Positions 1-7,715 are shown, numbered from the stretch's first letter. The stretch: DNA of 64,000 nt from Pseudoalteromonas prydzensis (GCF_001661495.1 NZ_BDDT01000006.1:124001-188000), one strand, 5' to 3'. Numbers and translations are program-made. The notes: generated by a model not told the origin, from the sequence alone.

Positions 1-124
1 CCACACGCAGCGTAACTCAGGGAAAGTGTCACAACCTGCTGGCGCGCACTTGCCCAACTAGCCCAGCCGAGTGGTTGCCGTAAGCAACCAACCAACAACA
101 CAACAGGAAAAAGGACGAATAATC

Positions 125-388
125 ATGCTAAACATATTTACAGCACTCATCATCAACCAACTAAAGCAGCGCATTCACTTTATGAACCAGCGTATGCAAG
201 GTGAAGAACTACGCATTTACGAGTCAGGTACCAAATACTGCATCATCGTATTTGTAGACCTAAATACACAAACAGTACTCGGCACATGGGCACTAAACGC
301 CAGCGCCAAGCGCGATCTGTTTGTCACTAAAGCGTTTTTAAGCCTCATTGAAAACACCCACACCCATACTTTACGCATGGCTGCATAA
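125..388 (+). CDS. Small hypothetical protein of the element's early operon
   Basis: An 87-residue protein of unknown function. I chose the ATG at 125 because an AAGGACGA ribosome binding site lies just upstream; an in-frame ATG at 71 would add a low-complexity N-terminus without a good site. The N-terminal residues are hydrophobic (LNIFTALIINQL) and could form a short helix, but no domain is recognised. It is the first complete gene of a dense rightward run of small ORFs ending in the integrase, which suggests an accessory gene of a prophage or phage-like integrative element. Confidence 0.6.
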   Translation: MLNIFTALIINQLKQRIHFMNQRMQGEELRIYESGTKYCIIVFVDLNTQTVLGTWALNASAKRDLFVTKAFLSLIENTHTHTLRMAA

Positions 389-431
389 AAGTAACAAAAA
401 ATCTTACAAATTAATCTCTAGGTAAACAATT

Positions 432-719
432 ATGAAAAATACATGCAACTGTTTTACAGAAAATTTAGAGCGCATTAAAAATCATTTAACTGAGTCGGGA
501 GCAATACCTGAAGGCGCAATTGATATTGATGTTCGTTGGCAAAACCAAGTTTTTATTTTAAGTGATAGGGATTTTTCACCAGTGAACCCAAAAATAAATA
601 TCGCATTCAGAGCGCCTAAAAAAGGCGGTGGACACGCACGCAATTTGTGTAAAAACGATGTTTCTATAATGGCTACTCATTGTTGTTATTGCGGCCGTAA
701 ATACAACCAAGCCGACTAA
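432..719 (+). CDS. Hypothetical protein with C-terminal CxxC
   Basis: A 95-residue protein with no recognised family. It has paired cysteines near the N-terminus (CNC) and a C-terminal CCYCG motif that could bind a metal. A central GGGHARN patch is basic. Its TAA stop shares a base with the ATG of the next small gene (TAATG), so the two are translationally coupled. It belongs to the element's early operon. Confidence 0.6.
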   Translation: MKNTCNCFTENLERIKNHLTESGAIPEGAIDIDVRWQNQVFILSDRDFSPVNPKINIAFRAPKKGGGHARNLCKNDVSIMATHCCYCGRKYNQAD

Positions 720-889
720 TGACCGAATTTGAGCAAGCAACGTTAGAAACCTTGGTCAGCTTTAAAGCCAAAGACCAAGCCGAGATCAAACAGTTACTAA
801 CTAACAAAAAGCTCAAAAAAGAAGCCTGCGCACTCGTTAAAAAATGGAACGACAAACGTAAACAACTGGGCTTAATCCCTTGGGAATAA
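719..889 (+). CDS. 56-residue charged protein, start overlaps upstream stop
   Basis: A 56-residue reading frame starts MTEFEQATLETL and ends LGLIPWE. Its ATG overlaps the stop of the preceding gene by one base, a typical coupled arrangement. It is rich in Lys and Glu, predicted mainly helical, with no known domain. The packed spacing and phase make it more likely to be a real gene than chance. Confidence 0.55.
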   Translation: MTEFEQATLETLVSFKAKDQAEIKQLLTNKKLKKEACALVKKWNDKRKQLGLIPWE

Positions 890-900
890 CAGGTATAACA

Positions 901-1146
901 ATGGCAAACGAAAAAGTTTTTAAACATGACGGCACCACTTTTGGCGCTCATTACGCTGCAGAAAAGTGGCTTAGAGAAAACGGCTTTAGTTATGGTTCAA
1001 GTAGTCATGATGGCCCTGCTGGCATAGTTAAAGGAGACGCTGCTATTGCTAAATATCGCCACCTATCTGAAGACGATAAAGAAGCAATGGACGGCTGGCT
1101 TTATTCTGGCCGTGATCAAGATGCACGAATTGTTTTTAACACTTAG
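901..1146 (+). CDS. Hypothetical phage-type protein
   Basis: An 81-residue protein. The ATG at 901 is preferred over an in-frame ATG at 880, which lies inside the end of the previous gene. The body (KWLRENGFSYGSSS, then KYRHLSEDDKEAMDGWL) resembles small phage-encoded proteins of unknown function found in early operons. The position 11 bp after the preceding stop fits a polycistronic unit. Confidence 0.6.
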   Translation: MANEKVFKHDGTTFGAHYAAEKWLRENGFSYGSSSHDGPAGIVKGDAAIAKYRHLSEDDKEAMDGWLYSGRDQDARIVFNT

Positions 1147-1159
1147 TAAGGATAAATCA

Positions 1160-1276
1160 ATGCACAAATTCAAACGCCACAGCGTAGCTCAGCAACGGGC
1201 TCGCATTCGCCAGTTTTATCAACGTAAACACGCTGTGCAAAGCGCACAGCCAACACAAACCAAAAAAATCGCATAG
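1160..1276 (+). CDS. Small basic protein
   Basis: A 38-residue, strongly basic, Gln-rich peptide (MHKFKRHSVAQQRARIRQFY...). The start at 1160 follows an AGTAAGGAT ribosome binding site. A longer frame starting at 1046 would overlap the previous gene almost completely and is rejected. The charge could fit nucleic acid binding, but that is only inference. Confidence 0.45.
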   Translation: MHKFKRHSVAQQRARIRQFYQRKHAVQSAQPTQTKKIA

Positions 1277-1285
1277 GAGAAACTA

Positions 1286-1573
1286 ATGAACGCACACCAA
1301 GCAGCAGAGAGAATGCTAGAAACTGGGCTGTTTTACACTGAAATATTAATAGCACGCGAGTTTGGTGAATCAGCTAAACACGGTGCTATGTGCTTAAAAA
1401 GCATAAAAAACAATAAGCGCTACACCATAGTTGAAGAACAACACCCAGTTAAAAAAGTAAAGGTAATCGCCATCGATGGCCGTCGAGTCACCATCGACCA
1501 ATTACAAAACACCGCGCTGTTATTTAAGCGCCCAAATATGTTGATTGAGGAGAGCACCCATGGCAACAGGTAA
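1286..1573 (+). CDS. Hypothetical protein of the element operon
   Basis: A 95-residue protein preceded by a good AGGAG site (TAGGAGAAACTAATG). No conserved domain is recognised. The middle has alternating basic and hydrophobic stretches (VKKVKVIAIDGRRVTIDQL) suggestive of a small beta-rich fold. It overlaps the start of the next gene by 14 bp, again implying coupling. Confidence 0.6.
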   Translation: MNAHQAAERMLETGLFYTEILIAREFGESAKHGAMCLKSIKNNKRYTIVEEQHPVKKVKVIAIDGRRVTIDQLQNTALLFKRPNMLIEESTHGNR

Positions 1574-1799
1574 CGTAAAAAATATCAACGATGCAACTCC
1601 TATCGTAACAGACGAATTACTTTTGAAGCTCAGTGATAAACAACAAATACAAGTTTTAAAGATAGAACGTGATGCCCTAATCGAAGTTAACGAAGTAGAC
1701 GACTTCCCGTTTAACTACGTAGTGAAATTAGGAATTATGAGTTGCGCTTTAGCGTCTATAACAAAGGTGATCCATGAAAATAATACCAATGATATTTAA
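1560..1799 (+). CDS. Hypothetical protein
   Basis: A 79-residue acidic protein starting MATGNVKN. The ATG at 1560 is preceded by GAGGAGAG, better than the ATG at 1545. No family is recognised. Its 3' end overlaps the next gene by 26 bp in another frame, so the pair is probably coupled. Confidence 0.5.
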   Translation: MATGNVKNINDATPIVTDELLLKLSDKQQIQVLKIERDALIEVNEVDDFPFNYVVKLGIMSCALASITKVIHENNTNDI

Positions 1800-2391
1800 C
1801 CAGCAAATGGTTCAAGCCTTAGCTGAAGGCCGCAAGACAGTTACGCGCAGGCCAATGAAGCTAGAGACAAAAGATTGTGATTTAGGTTGCTTACTAAAGC
1901 CAAATGAAGTGGCTGGAGAAGTGAATAACGATAACTTTCAAAACGCATCTTACAGAGTAGGTGATCTTATTTGGGTTCGTGAAACCTTTCAGGCTTACGT
2001 TGATGATGAGAATGAATACTTGGATGCTGATTTTAAAACAGGTAAAGGCGTCACTGTTAGTTATCCAGCTACAGATAAGCTTGTTGAAATAGTCGATATT
2101 GAAACAGGTAATAGTTCTTGTAGAAAAAAACCTTCAATACACATGCCCCGCTGGGCTAGCCGTTTAACGTTGCGTGTAACTGACGTCCGTTGTGAAAGAG
2201 TCCAAAATATCACTGAAGCACAAGCAAAGTATGAGGGTGTTTTTCCTGCAAGGCCGAGTTCTTTAGTAATGCCCTATTACATTTCTTTTATGGATTTGTG
2301 GGAAGATCTATACAAAAACTGGTGTAAAAACCCGTGGGTATGGGTAATTGAGTTCGATGTAATTAAACAAAACGTGGACTCAGTTAAATGA
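1774..2391 (+). CDS. ASCH-like phage protein
   Basis: A 205-residue protein whose N-terminus (IFNQQMVQALAEGRKTVTRRPMK) matches the opening of phage ASCH/PUA-like proteins, where the GRKT.TRR motif is characteristic. Later conserved-looking pieces are YRVGDLIWVRETF and the Trp-rich C-terminus (NPWVWVIEFDV). ASCH domains are thought to bind RNA or modified nucleotides; the precise role in phages is unknown. It overlaps the next gene by ATGA. Confidence 0.7.
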   Translation: MKIIPMIFNQQMVQALAEGRKTVTRRPMKLETKDCDLGCLLKPNEVAGEVNNDNFQNASYRVGDLIWVRETFQAYVDDENEYLDADFKTGKGVTVSYPATDKLVEIVDIETGNSSCRKKPSIHMPRWASRLTLRVTDVRCERVQNITEAQAKYEGVFPARPSSLVMPYYISFMDLWEDLYKNWCKNPWVWVIEFDVIKQNVDSVK

Positions 2392-2654
2392 ACGCCATCA
2401 CCATGCCAAAGGCCTGTATTAGCTGTCAGGCCTATAAACACATTGGTAAAAGCGACGATCCGCACTGCCCGCATACAGACTGGCGCGGCCAAGCTAAAAC
2501 AAAAACCCGTTATGGTAAATGCCAAACCCACGGCACCCAAGTATTCATAACAGAGCTGTGTAACCAATATCAGCAAGAGCCATTTATAGAAGTGGTTGAT
2601 GCTGATAACAGGCCAACAGCAAAACAGCCAAGGCAAGAACGCTTAGCATTATAA
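2388..2654 (+). CDS. Cys/His-containing small protein
   Basis: An 88-residue protein translated from an ATGA overlap with the preceding stop. Cysteines occur as CISC, then CPH, then CQTH and a later single Cys, so a zinc-binding fold is plausible. A second ATG at 2403 is possible. No family is recognised. Confidence 0.55.
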   Translation: MNAITMPKACISCQAYKHIGKSDDPHCPHTDWRGQAKTKTRYGKCQTHGTQVFITELCNQYQQEPFIEVVDADNRPTAKQPRQERLAL

Positions 2655-2663
2655 GGAACCAAC

Positions 2664-2819
2664 ATGGCTAAAAAAGTGATCAGCATAATAGAAGATGACG
2701 ACGGCGTAATTATTGACATTCGTACGCCTGGTCATCGTGCAACCTATGAATTTGAAAACCTAAACCAAGCGCTTGATGCGCTACCTAACTTAGACGAACT
2801 GCAAACAGGTGACTTATGA
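2664..2819 (+). CDS. 51-residue acidic protein
   Basis: A short frame starts MAKKVISIIEDDDGVIIDI and ends DELQTGDL. It has an AAGGAACC site upstream, and its stop overlaps the start of the following excisionase-like gene (ATGA). The tight coupling supports a real gene. It is acidic with no known domain. Confidence 0.5.
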   Translation: MAKKVISIIEDDDGVIIDIRTPGHRATYEFENLNQALDALPNLDELQTGDL

Positions 2820-3037
2820 AAAAGCCTAAATTAATGAAAGCCCGCTGCTGGGCAAAAAAACACTTTCACAACGACTCACTACCAAGTTACCAATCACTCC
2901 GCGACTGGGTAGCAACCGGCTATGTGCTAGGCGAATTGGTAGGCCCAGGACAACAAGTGTATATTTACGAAGACCAACAACCAGGAACGCATGCAAAAGC
3001 AAAAGAAATTGCATTGCAACTAGCAGCGAACAGCTAA
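2816..3037 (+). CDS. Excisionase-like small DNA-binding protein
   Basis: A 73-residue protein immediately upstream of the integrase and in the same direction. The sequence MKARCWAKKHFHNDSLPSYQSLRDWVATGYVLGELVG has the winged-helix layout of Xis/Cox-type recombination directionality factors (a short helix, a Pro-containing turn, a second helix, then a strand pair). Assignment rests on size, fold pattern and position. It likely favours excision by bending the att site. Confidence 0.6.
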   Translation: MKKPKLMKARCWAKKHFHNDSLPSYQSLRDWVATGYVLGELVGPGQQVYIYEDQQPGTHAKAKEIALQLAANS

Positions 3038-3038
3038 A

Positions 3039-4214
3039 ATGGCACCAAGAAAACGACTTAACAAAAACCGAGACCTGCCGCCGTTTTTATACTTTGATAA
3101 AAACGCCGGCTATCAACTCAAACTGGTAAACGGCAAGCGCAAAATTATTAGCCAAAACCGTACCGAAGCAATCATCATTGCAAACGAGTACAACCGCATA
3201 AAACGCGGCGGCTCATTACTAGACGACCTAATAAACGACACCGCCTCAAAAACTAGCTTTAGCAGCTTAGTAGACAAAATAATTGAGCGTATGACCGCCG
3301 ATAAAAAGCCCGGCACCAGTGTTGTATCTACGTGGTTAAACGACGCCGAACGCGTTAAGTCATACTTCACCATGCCAGGCGAAGAAATCACCCTAAGTGA
3401 TGTTACCGACTACATGGAGCACTTTCATCAAAGCGCCAGTAACAACGTATACAATCGCAAATTAAGCTTCCTTGAACTGGTATTCGACTACGCCAAAGAC
3501 ACAGGCCACATGACCACCAACCCAGCAGCGCTTAAAATTAAAAAGCCAAAAGAAGCCAAAAAGCGCAAAGCCCTGGACGTAAACGCATTTGAAAAAATAC
3601 GTGCCGCCGCCCCACTCTGGCTAAAAACAGCCATGGACTTAACCATGCAAACCACCCACGCAGTGCTTGAAGTCTCGCGCATAGAATACAAACTAAAAAA
3701 AGCAGAGCCAGGGCGCTGTGGTTGCATTTGGTATAAAGAACCACTCACAGATCAACACGGTAAAATTTACGGCGAACTGGCCATACACCGCCAAAAAACC
3801 TATAAAAGTGAAGCGTCGCACGTGATCATACCCATCAACGACACAATAAAAGCCATTATCGACAACAGCCGCGACAACACCGTATCGCCCTACGTCGTGC
3901 ACAAGCTCCCTAAAAAGAACTCAAACCCAACCAGTGCATTGGTAAACCACATCACCCAAATAGTAAGCAAAAACATCAGCCGCGAATTTTCAAACGTACG
4001 CGATCAACTAGGCCTATACAGTAACCTAAAACCAGAAGAGCGCCCAACGTACCACGAAATACGCGGCCTATCTGCACGCCTAATAAAAGCCCAAGGCTGG
4101 GACCCACAAACCCGCATGGGCCATTCAGACAGTAAATCAACCAAAGTCTACACCGAATTCGGCAAGCAAATAGAATGGGTGCAAGTGCCTAATTTAACTG
4201 TAAACCTAAGTTAA
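3039..4214 (+). CDS. int: Tyrosine recombinase (lambda-type integrase)
   Basis: A 391-residue site-specific recombinase. The N-terminus (KRLNKNRDLPPFLYFDKNAGYQL) resembles the arm-binding domain of lambda Int. A SAM-like core-binding domain follows at about residues 70-170, then the catalytic domain. Visible catalytic residues are H339 and R342 in HEIR, H362 in GHSD and nucleophile Y371 in KVYTEF. The usual box I arginine is not evident: the aligned stretch near 205-214 reads TTHAVLEVSR. It probably acts on the 3' end of tRNA-Pro, a copy of which lies at 7973. A terminator follows. Confidence 0.92.
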   Translation: MAPRKRLNKNRDLPPFLYFDKNAGYQLKLVNGKRKIISQNRTEAIIIANEYNRIKRGGSLLDDLINDTASKTSFSSLVDKIIERMTADKKPGTSVVSTWLNDAERVKSYFTMPGEEITLSDVTDYMEHFHQSASNNVYNRKLSFLELVFDYAKDTGHMTTNPAALKIKKPKEAKKRKALDVNAFEKIRAAAPLWLKTAMDLTMQTTHAVLEVSRIEYKLKKAEPGRCGCIWYKEPLTDQHGKIYGELAIHRQKTYKSEASHVIIPINDTIKAIIDNSRDNTVSPYVVHKLPKKNSNPTSALVNHITQIVSKNISREFSNVRDQLGLYSNLKPEERPTYHEIRGLSARLIKAQGWDPQTRMGHSDSKSTKVYTEFGKQIEWVQVPNLTVNLS

Positions 4215-4259
4215 ACCACAAACGAACGCTTTAGGCACATGAGCCACAATTCTAAGCGA

Positions 4260-4291
4260 ATAAAAAACCCGCTTAATTGGCGGTTTTTTTA
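4260..4291 (+). terminator. Rho-independent terminator after int
   Basis: An AAAACC/GGTTTT stem with an inner GC/GC pair and a TTAATTG loop is followed by a T-run. It closes the rightward early operon and also faces the convergent gene ending at 4309. Confidence 0.7.
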
Positions 4292-4308
4292 CATAACTTC
4301 AAATTTTA

Positions 4309-5067
4309 TTAAATAGCGTGATTACTTTTTAAAACTTCTATACTTTCATTTATCTTATCTTTATAACTTTCTAATTCATGCACAGCGCTTGTAATATCGG
4401 CTGTTGGGTTTGTAAAAACCACCTTTTTACTTCGAAGAGCTCCAGAAAAATTATGCAGTTGCCCTGATAATTTTTGAAGATATAGAATTATAATTTCAGC
4501 ACCTTCTTTGTTTAGTTGACTTGTCAATTTATCAAGGGCTATAACAAAAGTTTTTGCCCTCCAGTTATAAGTATTGTAATAAGGCCCTAACGTAGATAAA
4601 GATTCATCGTCATCAACTTTTGTAGTTAAATCGAGTACTGCGTTTTCCCCTGCAATTTCCAATCTGTTAATTGAATTTAAAAGCATATCAAATAATCGTT
4701 TTTGCTGATCATACTCATTTTGCTGTTTAAATTGCTTTCTTTGTTCTACTAAATTTTCTTTACTCATTTCTTCAGATAACTTAATGGCAGTAACTGTATA
4801 CTTATTGGCTAAAGCTTGTTCTTTATTACTTTTTGACTGTAAGTAAACAGTATAAATGATTCCCAAAAATGAGAAAAACGAGAGTACAGGGCTAAGTACA
4901 CCACCAAAAAAACTACCAAAATGAGACCATGTTTCAGTAGTTCCACCAAAACCGACTCCAACGCCTTTAAACCATAAAAAATAAACCCCACCGATACACA
5001 TAAAAGCAAGAGCTATAAGTACAATCAAGAGCCCTTTCGGTGAGGATTCACTATTAGAATTAGACAT
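4309..5067 (-). CDS. Putative AbiC-type phage abortive infection membrane protein
   Basis: A 252-residue protein. Two N-terminal membrane segments (about 12-34 and 55-75) carry the WSHFGSFFGGVLSPVLSFFSF motif shared with the putative abortive infection (putAbiC) family. A cytosolic coiled-coil region follows (SKSNKEQALANKY..., EEMSKENLVEQRKQFKQQNEY) and then an alpha-helical C-terminus. The family is annotated as phage defence by similarity, and its mechanism is not known. It lies just downstream of the HTH/ParA-like gene on the same strand (30 bp gap), so the two probably form an operon in the integrase cargo bay. Confidence 0.65.
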   Translation of the reverse strand: MSNSNSESSPKGLLIVLIALAFMCIGGVYFLWFKGVGVGFGGTTETWSHFGSFFGGVLSPVLSFFSFLGIIYTVYLQSKSNKEQALANKYTVTAIKLSEEMSKENLVEQRKQFKQQNEYDQQKRLFDMLLNSINRLEIAGENAVLDLTTKVDDDESLSTLGPYYNTYNWRAKTFVIALDKLTSQLNKEGAEIIILYLQKLSGQLHNFSGALRSKKVVFTNPTADITSAVHELESYKDKINESIEVLKSNHAI

Positions 5068-5097
5068 AAATATCCCTTTTTAAATTATAGTTATATA

Positions 5098-6129
5098 TCA
5101 ATAAGATCTTTCTGGAACACCAAGCAACCTTAAAATTTCATTTTTAACACTTCGTAATTCATGAGCTGGTAACGAATTAGGAGCCTTATTAAAAATACTA
5201 TATCCTTTTCCGTATCTGTGAGCATAGCTGTTATAAGCGTTAGATGTATAGCTATTCATAAAATGCATATTCTGCACTCGTTTAAGGTTATTGAATAGCT
5301 CGATCAATTCTTCTTGTTCGCGCTCTTGCTCTTCCTGCTCTTTAAAGTGGTAAGATCTTTTCTCATCATAATCAACGTCACCTTCATTAATTAACCCATA
5401 ATATTCTGGACTAAATGTGTAGTGTGTTGATACCCCCACCATCAATAGCGCATACTTTGTTTTTTCAATTTTTTGCTTATATAAGTATTCGGCTAAACTA
5501 ACCAAATTATTGAACGCGGTCATATTACGTAACTTATCTTCAGATATTTTTGCAGGCGCTATTATTAAATCAGGCTCGAGAGACTCGAAATAATATCTAC
5601 CAATAGAAAAACTCAAATCTAAAAAAACAAAGTCATAACGCTCAATGATTGGCTTTAAACTTTCTGGTGAGCTTGAATCTGGTAATTCAAGAAAATCATC
5701 TTTTTCAAACGATGGAAATTCTCGAATTTCTATAGTTCTGGGGAACGGAAAATTTAATCTAGCTGACTGCCCTTGGAATATCGCACAACCAGTCGAGCCC
5801 GAGATCATCAACACTTCATACCCATCAGCCATTAACGCTGTGCAAATATCAATGGTCAGTAACGTTTGTCCTGCACCTCCTTGACCACCGTAAAAGCTCA
5901 ACAGTTTTCCTAATTTACCTTGCTTATTTGGCGGGTAAGGTAATCCATGCTTCAAACAAAACAACTCAAGTGTTGCTGGCGGTATATTCAAACTGCTACC
6001 GGCAGTCACCGGCGCTTCGTACCTTTGCCATAATCGCCGGTTCTTATAAACGCTATCTGCCGCTTGTTGACTCGATAAACCTAATTTTTTACGTAACTCT
6101 CTTAAGTTTTCGGGGGTAATTCGCTCCAT
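5098..6129 (-). CDS. HTH protein fused to a degenerate ParA/MinD-like domain
   Basis: A 343-residue protein. Residues 1-60 form an XRE-like helix-turn-helix (NLRELRKKLGLSSQQAADSVYKNRRLWQRYE). From about residue 73 a ParA/MinD-type fold starts, but its deviant Walker A reads QGGAGQT (Q83 and Q88) where active members have KGGxGKT. The later hydrophobic strand and Asp (FVFLDLSFS) of the Walker region are kept. It may therefore be a DNA-binding switch that has lost ATP hydrolysis. The C-terminus has a Glu/Gln-rich helix (KEQEEQEREQEELIELF). It heads an operon with the putAbiC gene. Confidence 0.75.
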   Translation of the reverse strand: MERITPENLRELRKKLGLSSQQAADSVYKNRRLWQRYEAPVTAGSSLNIPPATLELFCLKHGLPYPPNKQGKLGKLLSFYGGQGGAGQTLLTIDICTALMADGYEVLMISGSTGCAIFQGQSARLNFPFPRTIEIREFPSFEKDDFLELPDSSSPESLKPIIERYDFVFLDLSFSIGRYYFESLEPDLIIAPAKISEDKLRNMTAFNNLVSLAEYLYKQKIEKTKYALLMVGVSTHYTFSPEYYGLINEGDVDYDEKRSYHFKEQEEQEREQEELIELFNNLKRVQNMHFMNSYTSNAYNSYAHRYGKGYSIFNKAPNSLPAHELRSVKNEILRLLGVPERSY

Positions 6130-6133
6130 TAAC

Positions 6134-6198
6134 TACGTCCTTTTAATCTAAAATACCTAAATACGAATCTCACGACGTAATTTGTACCATAGGACGTA
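6134..6198. promoter_or_regulatory. Divergent control region with inverted TACGTCCT repeats
   Basis: Between the leftward HTH/ParA-like gene and the rightward small gene lie TACGTCCT (6134-6141) and its exact inverse AGGACGTA (6191-6198), with a further CGACGTAA in between. Such paired sites fit operators for autoregulation by the HTH protein. This is inferred from position and symmetry only. Confidence 0.35.
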
Positions 6199-6268
6199 TA
6201 TCTTTTCACTTTTTAACGATCAAAATTGCTTGTATCTTTTCCTCAACGAAAACAATAGGAAATACCAA

Positions 6269-6481
6269 ATGCAAAACAACAAAGCGCTACAACTTAAAAA
6301 CAAACTAGATAAAAACATCTACCAAGCAGAAGCCGCAATTAACGCGCTATGTATTGAAGATCACTTTGAAGCTATGGACAAAGACACCCTAGCAGGAATG
6401 CTATGGGTGGTATCAGACAACATAGAAAAGATAAAACGAAGTGTGAGAAAAATTTCAGTATATAAAAACCCGCTAAATTAG
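6269..6481 (+). CDS. Small helical protein
   Basis: A 70-residue protein starting MQNNKALQLKNKLDKNIYQ. The ATG at 6269 follows AATAGGA; an in-frame ATG at 6182 lacks a convincing site and lies in the control region. The protein is predicted helical with two acidic/basic amphipathic segments. It is transcribed away from the HTH/ParA-like gene, a layout often seen for a small partner or antirepressor, but nothing in the sequence proves that. Confidence 0.55.
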   Translation: MQNNKALQLKNKLDKNIYQAEAAINALCIEDHFEAMDKDTLAGMLWVVSDNIEKIKRSVRKISVYKNPLN

Positions 6482-6491
6482 CGGGTTTTTT
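6464..6491. terminator. Bidirectional terminator between convergent cargo genes
   Basis: A perfect AAAACCCGCTAA/TTAGCGGGTTTT hairpin with T-runs on both sides. It overlaps the end of the small rightward gene and faces the leftward membrane protein gene. Confidence 0.85.
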
Positions 6492-6509
6492 CCATAACAG
6501 TGTACAGTA

Positions 6510-7211
6510 TTAATTATCTTCTGTTATGTCAGGCCTCATAGCGGCAGCACCAGTTTGCTGTTCTGAAGCTGGTTGTGATTGGGTTGTAGATGGAACACCT
6601 GAACCCGGCTGCATAGCTGATGCACCTTGGTAACTCTTCTTTAGATCGGACGCTTGGGCATAGCTATTGCCGTCTATAACCAGTTTTTGTGTAGTCTCTT
6701 TATTTTCATTAGTCATTTCTTTATTCCTCTCTAAAAATAGTGCTGATGATGTTGATATGGCCATTAGTAAAGACATAACTATAGCTAAATAAAAAGAACG
6801 TATTGCCCATTTATCTAACTGCATTAATTCGAAGTTTTTTAAAGTTGTATCACGGTCGTTAACTAAATCAATTACATAACTTGCATTTTTGCTGAATAAA
6901 GTAATTATTAAAAATATAGCAGATAGATAAGATACGGCTGCAACAAAGAAGAAAACCATATCGTAAATGTTAAGATAGCTTGCTAACTTTAACAGCGTAA
7001 CTAAAAAGCCTATGCCAGCAACAGAGAGCGTTAAGATACTCTTGTCTTTTTCCATTGCAGTTGTATAAAACGATGCATAAGTTTGGCTTTTATACTCAAC
7101 CGACAACAATTTTTTTAAATCTGCACTTGATATCGAATTGATATTACTCGGAGATTTCTCAGGTATAGATTCGGAGCTTTCACTTTGGTTAATCTTACAG
7201 AAAATATTCAT
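6510..7211 (-). CDS. Multi-pass membrane protein in the cargo bay
   Basis: A 233-residue protein. The N-terminus is soluble and Ser-rich. Three to four membrane segments are visible (KSILTLSVAGIGFLVTLLKL; MVFFFVAAVSYLSAIFLIIT; AIRSFYLAIVMSLLMAISTS). The C-terminal tail of about 70 residues is Gln/Ser/Pro-rich (AMQPGSGVPSTTQSQPASEQ) and ends MRPDITEDN. No family is assigned with certainty. It lies 51 bp downstream of the UmuD-like gene on the same strand, so it may share that gene's SOS-type promoter. Membrane effectors are common in phage-defence operons, which makes such a role possible but unproven. Confidence 0.65.
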   Translation of the reverse strand: MNIFCKINQSESSESIPEKSPSNINSISSADLKKLLSVEYKSQTYASFYTTAMEKDKSILTLSVAGIGFLVTLLKLASYLNIYDMVFFFVAAVSYLSAIFLIITLFSKNASYVIDLVNDRDTTLKNFELMQLDKWAIRSFYLAIVMSLLMAISTSSALFLERNKEMTNENKETTQKLVIDGNSYAQASDLKKSYQGASAMQPGSGVPSTTQSQPASEQQTGAAAMRPDITEDN

Positions 7212-7262
7212 ACAAACTCCATTTATTTCTGATGAAATATTAATTGAAAAATATAGATAAAG

Positions 7263-7679
7263 CTAGATGTGACTAACACTTTGAAACTCAACACAAGGCT
7301 TATGTAACCTGATACTCCTTGTTACCACTCCTTCCAAGCAAAAGCCATCTTCAGGTGATATGTACACTGGTGCGTAGTCATCTGAGGCCGACATCAACAA
7401 ACGCTTTTCTTTATGGATTATTTTACAAACAAAGCTGCCATTGTAAGTAGCAACTACTACGTCACCTGTACTTACATTTACTGCACGATCGACAATTAAC
7501 AAGTCGCCATCGAATATCCCTACCCCCTGCATAGATTGCCCCGATGCTACACCCATAAAAGTAGCATCAGGGTGCTTGATAAGTAGTTGGTCCAAAGACA
7601 ACCCTAACTCCTTATATTGCGTTGCCGGCGATTCAAAACCAGTAATACCTGCCTCAATATAAATAGGAATAACGAACAT
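7263..7679 (-). CDS. UmuD-like S24 self-cleaving protease, copy 1
   Basis: 138 residues, almost exactly UmuD length. The start at 7679 (MFVIPIYIEAG) is chosen over an upstream ATG at 7700 that overlaps the SOS box. The catalytic Ser is in SGQSMQG (S49) and the general-base Lys in FVCKII. The segment TGFESPATQYKELGLSLDQLLIKHP parallels UmuD around its cleavage site, with Thr-Gly where UmuD has Cys-Gly, and a shorter N-terminal arm of about 13 residues. No DNA-binding domain is present, so it is not a repressor of the LexA/CI type. There is no umuC partner beside it. Confidence 0.85.
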   Translation of the reverse strand: MFVIPIYIEAGITGFESPATQYKELGLSLDQLLIKHPDATFMGVASGQSMQGVGIFDGDLLIVDRAVNVSTGDVVVATYNGSFVCKIIHKEKRLLMSASDDYAPVYISPEDGFCLEGVVTRSIRLHKPCVEFQSVSHI

Positions 7680-7699
7680 ACACACACCAAAATAAAACA

Positions 7700-7715
7700 C
7701 TGTTTATTTGTACAG
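7700..7715 (-). promoter_or_regulatory. LexA (SOS) box upstream of UmuD-like copy 1
   Basis: A perfect CTGT-N8-ACAG (CTGTTTATTTGTACAG), the gammaproteobacterial LexA consensus, lies 20 bp upstream of the chosen start. It predicts DNA-damage induction of the UmuD-like gene and possibly of the membrane protein gene behind it. Confidence 0.8.

Noticed and set aside
673..951. Leftward 92-residue ORF
   Set aside because: It is antisense to the coupled small genes at 432-889 and 901-1146 and has no ribosome site.
7263..7679. CI/LexA-type repressor
   Set aside because: The S24 domain lacks any N-terminal HTH; length and motif order fit UmuD.
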